Shown: positions 31,141-42,950, counted from the first letter of the stretch. The stretch: 64,000 nt of DNA from Phytophthora hibernalis (GCA_012656075.1 JAAKBF010000032.1:62001-126000); one strand, 5' to 3'. Notes: generated by a model from the sequence alone, not told the origin. Made by a program: numbers and translations.

Positions 31141-33441
31141 ATGCCTTTACCGGCTCTAGTGGGACTCGTACGTGGCCAGACGGAAGCAGACTACCGTCCA
31201 AACAAGCAAATGGTTCCGGCAGTGATAGCGCAAGTGTGCAAGGACTACCAGCATCTAGAAAAACTGCAAGAAATTGCAGCGGAAGGCGTCTGCGTGGAGC
31301 TGAAGAAGGACGTGCCGCGTCAATCGCATCCACCGGACAGTCATGGGTCGGCAACTGAGAGGGTGAACATACTGCGCAAGTTGACTAGTGTTCCATGTCG
31401 TGAATTTGTCTTCATTGACAGCCTCACTGCCTAGTATAGCCGTCATGGTGTAGCGCAGTGAGCGCTCCATATCTTCGCAGTTGGACCCGACATCAGCAGC
31501 GACGTTGAATTGGTCATCTACCCAGTGATAGTTGAAGAACCTTTTCCGGTTGAACCGGTTGGCATGTCCACCGTGAACAAACTCTATCGCCCCACCGATG
31601 ATTTCATATTTCCCAGGAGAACCCGTCCATCCAAATGGACACGCAAGCTCAATAACGAGTGCATTCTCAATCTCAATGTGTCCTGCAAAGCGGTGTACGC
31701 TGCGGCTGTGAATACTGACGTTGCGAAATGCGGAAGTCACATCGCCTGTCATGGCCTTGGTCTCAGCATGAGGTTGTTCCCGCGTGGATCGTATTATCTC
31801 GGAAGCGACAGCGTCGCAGTGTCGATAGTCGGCATTTGGAATAGCGTCCTGGTCTGTGAAGTCGTTGATCGAGGCGTCGTCAGGGAACGTTAGATCATGG
31901 ATTGTCCTCCTGGACGTCAGCGGGTCACCACCCGCCTTGTCGACTATCCCGAATGGACTGACAAACACTTCCGGCCACATCGAGAGGAGGTCCGAATCCA
32001 GTACGAGGCACCTCCATGCGTCTTGCTCTTTGCTAAAGATCCTGGGACTTCCATTCGACACAATTGCTGAAACGGTCGCTATGCCTGCTGTCAAGATCGA
32101 TAAAGCTCGCAACTTGATAGCATCGGCGTACCACTCAGGTGTACTCTCGCGAAAACGGTATCGCTCACTCATGGGAGGCTTGCGCCACGTCGCAACATGC
32201 ATCAGAGCAGCGCGCCTGTTTCTCCAGCGCCTACGGCTTCGAGAGATTAACCTTCACAGGTTTCGACATGTCACGGTATGCGACTCCATGAAACAAGATC
32301 TGCTCTGGTGGTGGAATATTCTTCACTCTCCGTTCCTGAATGGCGTCGCTCTCGAGTACGTTACCAATCTCCCGGAGCCCGCCGTTGTCGTTGAGATGGA
32401 CGCATGCGACCACGGCTGTGCGCTCTCGATACGAAGACCAACATTGCGTTGACTTACCGGTTTTCGCCCCATGAACTTCGGCTTATTGCGCGCTTCAAGG
32501 CTGGGGAAGCCAATGGTTTCAATTTAAATTTCCGGGAATTGCTCTCCTGCGCATTCGCTACCCACGAATGGGGTCCACGGTGGTCCGAGTGTGCTGCTGA
32601 TGGACGTCGCCCCCTTCACATACACTTCCGAATCGACAATACATCGGCTGTGGCCTGGAAAATCGCCTCGCGTCACGTAACATGCGTGCCCAAGACATTA
32701 TCAGGCTCCTGGGATACTGGGAGAGCTCTCTCAACCTCCGTTTCTCGGCCTCCCATATCGCTGGGGTCGGCAACACCCGCGCAGACGCCGGTTCCCGCAT
32801 TGCCGCTCACCCTTCTTACGCTCGAAGAACTAACTCGAGGTTGGAGGCAGGTATCACCGACGATAGACATCCACGGACTCTCGGCGCAATATCTCCGCGA
32901 GCATTCCGTTGCCGACTCCACCTTCACCAAGTACTCTGCTGCGATGACAAAGTGGACGGCGTGAAAATCGCGTCGGGGAATTCAGCCATGGCTCACGGGC
33001 GTCACTGACGATGACCGCATTCAAGTAATTTCTGAATTTATCCTGCACGGATTTCAATATGGATTTGGTGTTGGCGGCCCGCTACGTGGATCATCGATTC
33101 TCAACACGCTACAAGGTGTCCGGCACTTCTTCGCTGCGGCTGAAAGGGTCCTTCCGATTGCACACCCACACGTTCGCATGCTTCTGAAAGGGATATGCCG
33201 GCTTGAACACACCTCCGTAAGAAGGCCGCTGTGTCGAATGGTGAGGATCCAAGGAACTTCAGCCCGTTCTCTTTCCGTGCCGGGAGTGCAACGCATGTAT
33301 CGGGCAGGAGTGGACACCATGACTATTAAATGTCACGGCTGGTGGGTTTCGGAGACCTTCAAGACCTACACCAGCCTCTGCGCGGAATCCGCCACTGCTA
33401 ACATGGTGATCGGCTCCAAGGGTGACTCAACTCTTCACTAG
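31141..33441 (+). pseudogene. Ngaro-2 pol with inverted RT palm (inversion 31381-32029)
   Basis: Plus strand 31141-31380 encodes the N-terminus (LPALVGLVRGQTEADYRPNK), matching LPDFIRLVRGETPQDPRPNK of Ngaro-1. The next part of the protein is found on the minus strand: WPEVFVSPFGIVDKAG (about 31960), TGDVTSAFRNV (about 31750) and WVDDQF (about 31520), down to 31381. The plus strand then resumes at 32030 with LGLPFDTIAETVAM and MGGLRHVATC. It continues with RNase H (VVEMDACDHGCAL at about 32390, FRIDNTSAVAW at about 32630) and recombinase. The recombinase keeps the C-terminal HGWWVSETFKTYTSL with its tyrosine. The HxxR is changed (TSAR), and the middle of the core, including the first active-site Arg region, is deleted. 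Confidence 0.8.
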
Positions 33442-33524
33442 TGGGCATATGCCGCATGACGCACAATGGGGCCCCGCTCCCCTCGCCCCTTTTGGATGAG
33501 CGGATGGTCATGCACATATGCCCA
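33442..33524. repeat. Imperfect inverted repeat just after Ngaro-2 pol
   Basis: TGGGCATATGCCGCATGAC (33442-33460) and GTCATGCACATATGCCCA (33507-33524) pair with one small mismatch region. They enclose 46 bp with GGGGCCCC and a C-rich run. It starts at the pol stop codon. It may be a transcript 3' end structure or a terminal feature of the element. Confidence 0.6.
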
Positions 33525-33672
33525 TTAATGAACTACGATGTTTTACCTCCAAAGTTGTGGAAACACTCCAATAACGTTAAGCTTGCTCATTTTAGTTGAA
33601 GTGATTATGCTTTTCAATCACGGATTATTGGTTGATCAAAAAGCGACCTTCCAGCAAAAGGTCACTCAAAGG

Positions 33673-35096
33673 ATGACTCGCCAGCTTGTGGTCTTGCTGC
33701 TGTGTGCGGCTTCGTGGACTGTCGCCTCGACAATTGACAGTGCGAAAGTTGCTTCGCTTCACCAGAGCGACGAGCTGTTGAAGGGGCTACGCGTGCAGTA
33801 CCCAGAGCCAAACGCGCAGTACAAGTCTCCGCTGGCATTTCGCTTCCACGTCATCACTCCGGATCTCAGCGCCTTGGTGGACGCGTACACGGGGCTGCGC
33901 TGGTTGTGTCTGCAGCTGGACGGCGTCTGGAGGCGATGCATCCCAATTGAGAGCGGCACGATCATCGTCGAGCCCATGGAGGCTGGCAACCACTCGGCAC
34001 GTCTTGTGCTCTTGGACTCGCCCACACCCGAGAGCGGAAAGCAACTGATGCAGTCGCAGGAAGTGACGTTCACGATCTTGAGTGACGACTCATTTGGGGC
34101 GGCGCTGAAGCAGCAGCATCTCGACGAGCTGGCGCTGTTTGGGGACGCAGCTGAGGACGAACAGAACGTAGGGCTGGTGCAGTGGTTCCGACTGCAGCGC
34201 GAGTCTGCAACACACGTAACACACGAGGTCGATGCTACTACAGGGAGATCAAGACTGGAACTTCTCATGGAAGCCCAACCGACCCACCTACACTGGTCAT
34301 CGGAGTCAAGACGAGGGTCGTGGACGGATTCCCCTTTCGACAAGCCATACGACAGACGTGGGCTGGTAGCCAAAGACTTCCTGCAACTGTGCGTGTACTC
34401 TTTGCCGGCTGTCGCCTTCCAGCTGAAGCTAGCGTAGAAGTTCGACAGGCCATCGCGTATGAGGAGAAAGTCTATGGTGGAGATCTACTCACGAACACCC
34501 TGGACTGCGAAGACTCGTATGCCACACTACCAGAAAAGGTCAAGGAGTTTCTTCATCTCGTGGGGACGGACCACGTCCTTCGTCGTGCTGCCTACACTAT
34601 GATCGTCGATGAGGACGTCTACTTGCGCGCCGATGACCTGGTGGGTCAGCTCGTGAACATGGGACCACTGCACGATGTATACGCTGGGCATGTGAAGGAA
34701 GGCAACGCGTTTCTCCCAGAGCGCGACCCTCAGCGTCGCTACTATCTCCCAGAGTCCGTCTACCCGCTGGACGAGTTTCCCCCGTTCGCGTGGGGCCCGC
34801 ACTACCTCATGTCGATGGACGTCGTCGAGTTTATCGCTGACAATCGACAAGAGCTGCAGGGGCTCGGACCTCTCGATGATGTGACTATCGCACTGTGGCT
34901 GCTGGCAATCCAAGTGCACCCGCAGCACCTCGAGCCTTTCCAGAACCTACGCGAGACCCCGTGCACGAACGACCTCCTCGCGTACGCAGACTTGGGCCCA
35001 ACCGCCATGCGTATCATTCAGAGCAACCTGCAGTCCGGACGCGACTTGTGCTTCGGCTTCAATCAGCACACGTGGGATAAAGATGCTCTCAAGTAG
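33673..35096 (+). pseudogene. GT31-like glycosyltransferase (galactosyltransferase family), copy 1, one frame break
   Basis: I chose the start at 33673 because MTRQLVVLLLCAASWTVAS is a good signal peptide or anchor; the frame is open from 33538. An N-terminal luminal region of about 170 residues lies in the first frame. The catalytic domain lies in another frame from about 34200 to the stop at 35094: LVIGVKTRVVDGFPFRQAI, QTWAG, VRVLFAGC, EEKVYGGDLL and SYATLPEKVKEFLHLV, then the DxD-type metal site VDEDVYLRADDL and EFPPFAWGPHYLMS. This is the Galactosyl_T pattern of Golgi beta-1,3-glycosyltransferases. The frame change (34200-34290) fits neither a normal intron nor a 28-nt gap, so it is an indel. 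The catalytic half is intact. Confidence 0.7.
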
Positions 35097-35765
35097 TGAC
35101 TGTCTCCTACTACGTAGTACATGCATAGCGAAGGGCTGGGCAATGCCAAAGTTTGGCAGCCAAACACAAGTTCCTTTGCCAATTCAAGAGAATTGTTTTT
35201 AATGGTCTGAATCAGACCGTCAAGGCCCAAGTAACTTGACTTACATACCGACTGGACGATGTCTGGGTTCTGTATGCAGCCAGCCTCCTTGGAGAGTGGC
35301 TATATGAACGCATTGGCGGGACCCCGGTGTCCCCGTAAAAAAACGGTATCGTGGATTTTTTTATTTTTGGTCTGCCCTACATCCATTTATAAAACGGTAT
35401 TGCGGAGTTATCGAAGTTTTTTTTTGGATCGACTCAAGATGAAGAGTCCGAGGTGTCAGGGATATATTTCTCTATTCCACCGCAATATTTAGGCTACTGT
35501 CCTGATGTACCAGTTCTATAGAATAAAAAGCAATAATTACCAAAAAGATCGCCACTTTACCCCCGGGTCGTTTCGTCCGAGTTTGGCCGGTAGACGAAAG
35601 TGAACAACCGTCAAGTTCTCCGCGGAGCGTCAGCTTTCACCGTCGATATTATCGACCAGAGCCCCGCATTACCTTATAAAACCTTACTCGAAAGGTCTCT
35701 GGTCGCACACCGAAAAATCGCGCTTTGACACGAGTAACTGGAGTCACTGACTCGCCATTGACTAC
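35097..35765. other. Intergenic between glycosyltransferase copies 1 and 2
   Basis: No gene or known repeat seen. Homopolymer runs (A7 near 35337, T9 near 35418) and AACGGTAT twice (35342 and 35393) are the only visible features. Confidence 0.4.
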
Positions 35766-37411
35766 ATGAGCCCACTGCGAGTAGATCTCGTGGTGGTGCT
35801 GCTGTTGGTGTCTGGCTACAGCGTCTTGTCCTCCACTAGTGGTGTTAATCATGACTTGGTTTTGGGTGCTGGGGTGTGACTGGTTTCCATGGATTGAAAA
35901 CACAACGAGTCAGTGTAGACGACCCTGTCACATCTCCGCAGATAATTTATCCTCTGGACGGGGCTGTCGAGAAAGCACCCGTGAAATTGTCTATGGCGAT
36001 CAACATTCGCACTGGTGGGTTGGAATTGTACAAGGAACTCAACTCTGGAATGAGCGTTTGCTTCGAGTCGAGTAACGTGCCATTTGGGTGTTTCCGACTG
36101 AACGAATCGTGGATGGGGTTAACGGATCGCGAGGCTGCTACCGGTAAGTACACTGTGCAAGCATATTTTAGCGAGACTGATGAGAACAACAAGCCGTCAG
36201 GTGAGCGATACTGGACATCGCTGCCGATCACTTTTGATGTTGTGAGTGGTGCAGACCTGGCTGCGCGTGCTATAGACTTTGCGCGAGCACGACAATCGAA
36301 ATATCGCGCTGGGTATGATCTGTCTCTCGTCGACTGGGCCTCGCTACAGCAGCAACAACGACACCCAGAAATTCTGAAGAAGTTGGAGGAGGAGGAGGTG
36401 GGGCTGCGTTTTGATGACAGAGATCACATAATGGATCAAGTTGGAGAGCTAGTGCTTTTGATTGGGGTGAAAACGGCAGTCGCCACGAATTTTGCGCTCC
36501 GCCAAGTCGTTCGCGAGACTTGGGCGAGCAGGGAAGCTTTACCTCGTGGTGCGAGAGTTCTGTTTGTGGGGTGTCGGCCCCTATCGTTTGCTGAGGAATC
36601 ATTGCCTAAAAATGCCAACATGGAGACGGAGCGTAGACGTCTTCGAGAAGCAATTATGTTGGAGATGATGGTGTATGGTGACTTGCTTACCGAGGAGCTT
36701 GACTGCAATGACTCCTACGTGGATCTCGCAAACAAGGTGAAGGAGTTCTTACATGTAGCAGCTACGCAGTATTCCCATGCCCAGTACGTGATGCTAGCCG
36801 ATGATGATGCCTACGTTCGTGTCGAAAAATTGATCAAGCACTTCAAGCATCTTGGTCCCCAGACGCGATATTACAGTGGGCAGGTACCTTCTATACAATA
36901 TGGGCGCGAGGATACCCCCAACAGAAACGCCAGTTCTCGCTATTCGTTGTCTGTGGAGCAATGACATGTTTGTTGCATTGGGCGATTTATCTCCGTTGGC
37001 ACTCCGCGAAGTTCATAGCAATTTACATGAACGGCGTTCGTTTTGTCATGGATTTGAGCGCTACTTGTGGCTTCAAGGGCCGGGGTGAAAAATGGTGTTT
37101 ACCGTATGCTCCCATGGTTCCCAGAACCGCTATGATTTGGCTTCGTGATCACAAAAACGAACAAGATGGATCTGCACCAAATCACGACTATCGTTTCAAC
37201 ACCAACTTACGCTGGCGTCAAGGTGTCGTATTTTCCAGCTAATGAAACCTTTCATGCTTACGCGCGCCGGGTATGTGCTGAGGCTCGCTTAAGCTTCCCG
37301 AGTGTTGTCAATTCTGCTTCTTGCTCTGCAATTGCTGAACACCTAAAGTCTGAGCTTCGAGATTTCAGTGAACAAACGTCGCAAGTAGGTTATCAGTATC
37401 TATGGGATTAA
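35766..37411 (+). pseudogene. GT31-like glycosyltransferase, copy 2, decayed
   Basis: A signal peptide (MSPLRVDLVVVLLLVSGYS, from 35766) is followed by a stop at about 35877. The main frame (35876-36964) then carries PQIIYPLDGAVEKAPVKLSM and the catalytic domain: LLIGVKTAVATNFALRQVV, ETWAS, VLFVGC, YGDLLTEELDCNDSYVDLANK and the intact metal motif MLADDDAYVRVEKL, ending ASSRYSLSVEQ and stop. About 60 codons seen in copy 1 (EFPPFAWGPHY to DDLL) are deleted. The domain end (LGDLSPLALREVHSNLHERR) resumes in another frame at about 36980. A C-terminal tail (AGVKVSYFPANETFHAYAR, stop 37409-37411) is shared with copy 3. Confidence 0.7.
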
Positions 37412-37463
37412 CATTTGAAATCTACGTTAGAGAAGTGGCTGTGCCCTTAAGAATATTTCTGCG

Positions 37464-39017
37464 TTAATGCGGATCGTACCGGTAACTCGGCAAACTGCAA
37501 ATCTGCAACAATTTTAGCGGCAACCAGTTCCTCATAAAAAGGTAAATCGCAGAATGCATCCACTCCTTGCACTTCGCGCACGAAGTGGCAGCACTTGGGA
37601 TAGTCAGGCGCTCTAGAGCGCAAAGTTGTCGTGAATACTCTTCAAAAGTTTCGTAGGATGGAAAATAGGTCGCTTTAATACCAGCATGTGCTTGCTTAGG
37701 GTCGATAATTTTCCGACGAATCGTCCTCGATGTACTTGCTCCAAAGTGGTGAAGGAGAAAACAACACGAAATTTTCGCGGGAAAACGACAGGAACCGCGG
37801 AGGACTCTTGGTAATTCCACCGCTATTCTGCAACATCCAGACATCACACCCGTGGCAAAATCGGTGATGGGACAAAATATTCGCATGGATCAAACGAATT
37901 GCCGACGGCTATAAGTCGCTCAGCGCAACTAGGTTGTATCTGCAAGGCCCTGATCTAAGATGTTGACGACCACCACGGAAGAGCGGGTGAACCTGCCTTG
38001 TGAGCATCCAAAAAGCTACAGAAATGTCGTCCATGCCTCCTAAATCGCGTAGCTTGCGACGGTTTTTACACAAACTGCGCACAAGCCATTGACAGAAAGA
38101 AGGTGGCGCCGAGAGCAAAAGGTTGCAGCTCACTTAGCGGGTACTGCTCTTTGGAGAGATAGTGTGGTGACCCAACTATCCGAGTTGGCGGCGTTTTTCG
38201 AGTATTTTCAATTTCACGAACGGGGCCTGCGTAGAAGCGCTCGTGAGGACCCAAATGTTTATATCACTATCGTGTCCAAGCGGATGTAAGTTTGTCGTCG
38301 TCCGCGATCATTACGTATTGTGCGTAAGAATATCGAATTGCCGCCAGATGGAGAAATTCTATTGTTTTATCAGCCAGGTGGACGTATTCGTCATCGCAGT
38401 CCAGCTCGTAGGTCAGCAAGTCCCCATATACTTGTTTTTCGCCTTCGATCGCTTTCCAGACGCGTCTTAGCTTCGCCTCTACCTCGGTTATAATGGTATC
38501 ATCTTGAGGTTCCACTGTGTATGGGCGACAACCGAGGAAAATCACCTTCACTTCCTGTGCTAATACGCATTGACTTGCCACATTTCTCGGGTGGCTTGTC
38601 GAAGTGAGAAATGAGATACAACTGCTGTTCTCACACCAACTAAAAGCAGAAGCTCACTTGGTTTCGTTTCATTCACGTCGAAATCAAAAACATCAGAGAT
38701 AGGTCCATCTTGCCCAAGTTTATAGAGTACTGTAGCTTCTGCTGCGATTGAGCCCAATCAAAGAGCGAAGACAGTGACTGTAAGCTTGTTGTCACCGTCT
38801 CGTCACCAACTCGTGCTGTTTCAGGAGAGCGCCGTGGTATTTTCGCACCGGGTTTATATACAGGTTCGGCTACATGTACTCGAAGGTGGCCGAGCAAGTG
38901 GGCTACATGCGTTGTACGAATAGGGAATACGTTTCTGTCAACAAATTTTGCGCATTGGGAAGGTAATTTAGAGCAAGCATTAACTGGAATCATGACCATA
39001 CAAGTACAATAGTGCAA
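37464..39017 (-). pseudogene. GT31-like glycosyltransferase, copy 3, decayed, opposite strand
   Basis: From 39017 downward: an N-terminal region, then ELLLLVGVRTAVVSHFSLRQ (about 38620), VKVIFLGCRPY, YGDLLTYELDCDDEYVHLADK and the metal motif VMIADDDK (about 38300). Next are GPHERFYAGPV, the QYPLSELQPFALGATFFLSM segment (about 38120) and GGMDDISVAFWML (about 38010). The end has HANILSHHRFCHG and the tail AGIKATYFPSYETFEEYSRQ (about 37660), stopping at 37464. These parts lie in at least four frames. The tail matches copy 2, whose end lies only 52 bp away, tail to tail. Confidence 0.7.
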
Positions 39018-39569
39018 ACAGGCAATAACTAAACCAATAAGTGTGACGTCCAGATTGTTTAGCCATGCGAATGGCGTTAGTTACTACTACATCACTTACT
39101 GCCGCACCCTCCCTTGTTGAAATCGAATTCACTATAAATTCGTGTCCGGGGTTGAATTCATCATACGCCTAAATTTTGGATAACACCAAAATGGTATCCA
39201 GGTACCTGCCAATTTAGTTTGTAGCTGACGAGTGACATGGAGAACCGTTGAAGATGCTTTAACACCCAATGACCCGGTACAGAGCTGCCCCCAATCGATC
39301 TTGTCGTGATGCAGCAACTGACAATTTCTGAGCGGCTGTTCTTGCTGCATCAGGATAATGCATCCAGCAACGCTCCAATTCGAGACTCGGCAGTTTCGTG
39401 CGACTGGCGTCGACTACCCCATCGCAAAGACCCTCCACCCCCGCGCTGCCAGGGCTATTGTCTTCTTTGCGGCCTTCGACATCAATTCGCAACCATCGCG
39501 TAGATGTACCGCTACCAAAGTCAAAATCCTGAATGTGCCGAGTACGGACTCGAAGCAATGGAGAAGGTG
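39018..39569. other. Spacer between copy 3 and the PH-domain gene
   Basis: No recognised gene. A minus-strand frame (39573-39259) and a plus-strand frame (39358-39630) overlap, and neither shows a family pattern. The spacer may hold the 3' untranslated region of the PH-domain gene. Confidence 0.35.
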
Positions 39570-42512
39570 TCATCCCCCACCGCTAGCATCATTTGAGTCG
39601 CCAAAGCGTTCTACATCATCCAGAAGGTGAAAAGAGAAAGCGCTGAACACCGTTATGAGGAAGCGATTTGGCCGTTCGGGAGACACATCGATCTCAATGG
39701 GTCTTCCACGGGCTTCAGCCGGTCGAATAATTAAGTTCGGGTTCCCAAGTAGTCGGTGCACGACAAAATAGGAGTCACCGCCGCTGATAGTACGTGCGCA
39801 GGCCTGCAACAAAGCACTGACTGCACGCACACGCTCCTCCGGCGCGGCTGCAAACCTTTGAATATGTGAATCGAGCACCTCAAAAATGTGCTCAAGACCA
39901 CGGCTTTGCTGACCAGAGGAGTTGCCACCGCTTTGCTCTGCTGCCTCTTGCTGCTGCTCGCCACCACCGTAAAGTGTATCATTGATGAGAAACAGTTCGG
40001 GAAGGATGTCGCGCAGTGTTTGTTCAAGTGAGATCGGCTGAGGCCTGGGTAAGAAGATTTGAGCGAAGGTATCTGTATGGCGCGAAAAATTGCCAAGTAG
40101 TCCCCGCGCGTCCTAGCTCGTGCAGCCTTCTTGCGGATAGCAATCTGCTCTGGTGGGTGAATCTCCCAGAGTAATGGATCCGTCTCGCGCAAGTATTGCA
40201 CACTACCGAGCTGCTGGTACGAAGCCGTCCAACGTGCTGTTGTAGTCTGGAGCTCTTCTGCATCGGCATTTTCAACATCTTGTCGTTCTTTTTCAGCTGA
40301 CAGCGATAGAGATGAACACGCCAAAGCGGCTTTAGTTGCAGTTGGAGAACGGAACCGGTAAAAAGGGGTTTTGCGCTTCTTGTCTGGTGTCGAAAAGGGT
40401 CCAAAGGATGAAGAGGAATGTGCTGGGAGTGTCGCTGAAGACCCAGCCGTAGCTGATGCTAGTTTGCAGTAGAACGATGCTCGATTGAGTGCTGCAATCC
40501 AGGCACTTACAGCAGCTTCTGTTTCGTCAACGACACGCAATTCAATTGATTTCCGCCTAAACAGAGACGCAAACAGCAACAAGGTCATACCAGTCAGTGT
40601 ACGTGGGTTGATGAGCAACACGGAAATGAAGTGGCGTCACAACGTACGGGAACACTTGTTGCGTGAGCCTTGACGAAAACTTGAGCACTTGCAGCCGACG
40701 GTGTGAGCTAGCACTAGAAATGCTAAAGGCCATAGCTTGATCCCCGCGACCACGTTGAACGAGGGCATGATCTAGTAATACTGCACCCCGCGGGAGTCCA
40801 TCGGCCTCACTGGCAAAATAATACAGGCGGTTCCCCTTGAGCTCAAAGTATCGAGGCTGCCATGAACTACCGAGTCCGTGCTGTTTACGTTTTTTCTTCT
40901 TGAGCCAACCTGTCTTTTCAGGAGCAAGGTGAGCCACTGGATCAGTAATGCTGTCATCATCTGCTATTGTAAATTCTCCTTGCAGTGATGCGTGCTCCGA
41001 TGATCCAGAAGGCTGCGATGATAATGACAGCATCGACCATGATAGAGGCAATGCGGATACCTGTTCATTGTCGTCTTCCTCCTCTTCCGCGTCATGTTGC
41101 CTTTGATCGGTTGATTCGTCTTCATCGCGCTGTCTTTCTATAGTGACCCCGATCGTATCGGACAAATTCATGACGTTGTCGTCATGCTTTTTGTTCGCCA
41201 TTTGACCTTGTGAAAGCCGTAAAACCTTGATATCTTCTGCTACCAACGTGTTCAATGGGTTAGTCTGAAGTGTGATCTCGTTGTCGTCGTCACTTCTATC
41301 AAGCTGGATCGGTGGTAATGGTTGGGGAAGCGCTGGCAGCTTTATATTTTCACTATCGCCAACGTTCTCTGTTACCGCACCATCAGCAGGTTGGTACAGG
41401 GGAGGCAGTGGGATCTGTGGTTGCCGAACTGTGCTGACATATGCAAAAGTAAGGGGGTCCATCAGTGGTTCATCATAAAGCTTGGAAACTTCAGCTACTG
41501 CCTGATTAATGCGGTGGGCAAGCGTGATATTCTCAGCGTGAAGCTCTCCCGAACGCGCGAGTGGTAATGAGACTGTCACGGCCCAGAGCTGTCGACCAAT
41601 CCACTGGAGCGACACGTCCGGATTGATAGCACTGCCGCCCACTGCGGCGCTTCGACTAGTGCCAGAGGTGTCGGAGGCCCATTCCGATACCACCCGTGCA
41701 ACCTTCGAGACAATAGCGGCTCCAGTCTCCATAGTCCAGCACGTAATACACGCCTTGAAAAAATTATCTTCCCGATACCAGCGCTCCACCCGTGCCTGAG
41801 GGAGTTCCCAACTTGCCGCCTTTATACGGTTGACGCGTTCTTGTTGGTCCGGTAAGCTCTGTATCGATAAAGCCTGCGTGGGCGATGATTTGGAGATTAA
41901 TGCTATTGTAGACGCGCCGTTGTTCATCGTAGTCGTCACATTCTGCAACATCAACGACGATGGTGTCACCGTCGCGGTGGCTGCAGCGAGCGGTAAAATG
42001 GAGGGCGAGAAGCGCTCTTTGATCTTCAGGAACTGATCCTTGAGACTCGATAAGTTTTCATGCCGCACCGACGAAGAAGTCATTGAAGGTAGTACGAAGT
42101 CTCTCGAAAGTGTCCGTAGATGTCTGGTTGACGTAGTTCGGGATGCACATCGCCTACGTTGCGTATCTGTTCCCAGCTGAGCAGCCTCGAGAGAACCCAT
42201 CTCGGCGTCGTACCATTCTGGATTTGAATCTGCAGAGAATTGTCTGCCGAAAGAAGATATCCGTGACGTTTTGCTTGCTTTATCTCGGTAACTCCTACAT
42301 GTAGGCGATGGCTCTTGATCCAGGGTCGTTTTATCATCATCTCTTACTTCATCCATGAGTGAGAGTGTTGATCGAATTTCTGCAATATTGGTCGTGTTTG
42401 CAGCACTTGATCCCGCGTCATCGGAGCCCTGTGACGGCAGATTCAGAGCCGACTGGCGACGATGTAGTGAAGACATTTTGGCTGATTGGCCTCTCGATGT
42501 TGTCATGTGCAC
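39570..42512 (-). CDS. PH-domain protein, large, oomycete type; one intron, one possible frame break
   Basis: Exon 1 runs 42512-40648 and exon 2 from 40556. The intron (40647-40557, GTACGT...TTTAG, 91 bp) falls inside the PH domain. The N-terminal 450 residues are Ser- and Thr-rich with acidic stretches (EEEEDDNEQ). The PH domain starts EKTGWLKKKKRKQHGLGSSW, continues PRYFELKGNRLYYFASEADG and ends, after the intron, with IELRVVDETEAAVSAWIAAL including the conserved C-terminal Trp. PH domains bind phosphoinositides or proteins at membranes. Downstream, the frame appears to change near 40080. After it, a convincing tail (ISLEQTLRDILPELFLINDT to SFHLLDDVERFGDSNDASGG) ends at 39570. That shift is either a sequence error or a lesion. 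A start at 42476 (MSSLHRR) is also possible. Confidence 0.75.
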
Positions 42513-42950
42513 TGGACTCGGTCTCGAAGGCCAAAGTTGGGTCCTCTTTCACGAGCTGAGCCACACCACGTCAATGCACCCGACAGCCTGCAAGACAACC
42601 AAAACAGCGCGGTGGCCAGTACGCTTTGGTGCTGAGTCTGTCTTTGCTGATGGCTACCATGGGCTTTAGATAGCCCGCGATACATCCAGCAGCTTAACGA
42701 TCCTCACCTTATATTCCTGGAGCAGCCAAAATAGTTGCGAAATTCTGCGATCGTTTTTGGGGGGGTGGCGTTCTATTTTGCGATCGTTTCAAACCCTATT
42801 GCTTGTCTGTACGCGTCACACACGACCTCCACGCATTTTCGCGCGACTGGCCCTGATTGAACTGTTTGATTGCACTCTAAACTTGGCTGGAAGGTAGCAG
42901 CAATGAACATGAGTCGTCATGGTGTCCATAAAAGTACTGTACCCCTTGAT
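42513..42950. other. Divergent upstream of the PH gene, downstream of the next gene
   Basis: No ORF with family features. GCGATCGTTT occurs twice (about 42748 and 42779) around a G7 run. This may be the promoter region of the PH-domain gene. Confidence 0.4.

Larger units (their letters stand above)
28560..33441 (+). mobile_element. Second Ngaro/DIRS-like YR retrotransposon with internal inversion (Ngaro-2)
   Basis: The order on the plus strand is gag (28560-30160), a repeat-bearing linker (30212-31150), pol N-terminus (31141-31380), then an inverted segment (about 31381-32029) with the RT palm on the minus strand. Thumb, RNase H and tyrosine recombinase resume on the plus strand (about 32030-33441). 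The domain order equals that of Ngaro-1, and its sequence helps to place every junction. I could not find the split direct repeats of this copy, so the outer borders are set by the coding regions. Confidence 0.8.

Noticed and set aside
31381..32029. Separate nested minus-strand YR element
   Set aside because: Only the RT palm is on the minus strand, and both ends continue exactly into the plus-strand parts of the same protein, which fits an inversion.
33673..33760. RXLR or other secreted effector at the signal peptide of glycosyltransferase copy 1
   Set aside because: No RXLR-EER motif follows the signal peptide, and the downstream domain is a GT31-type enzyme.
34218..34245. A 28-nt mini-intron in glycosyltransferase copy 1
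   Set aside because: Too short for oomycete introns, and removing it does not restore the frame.
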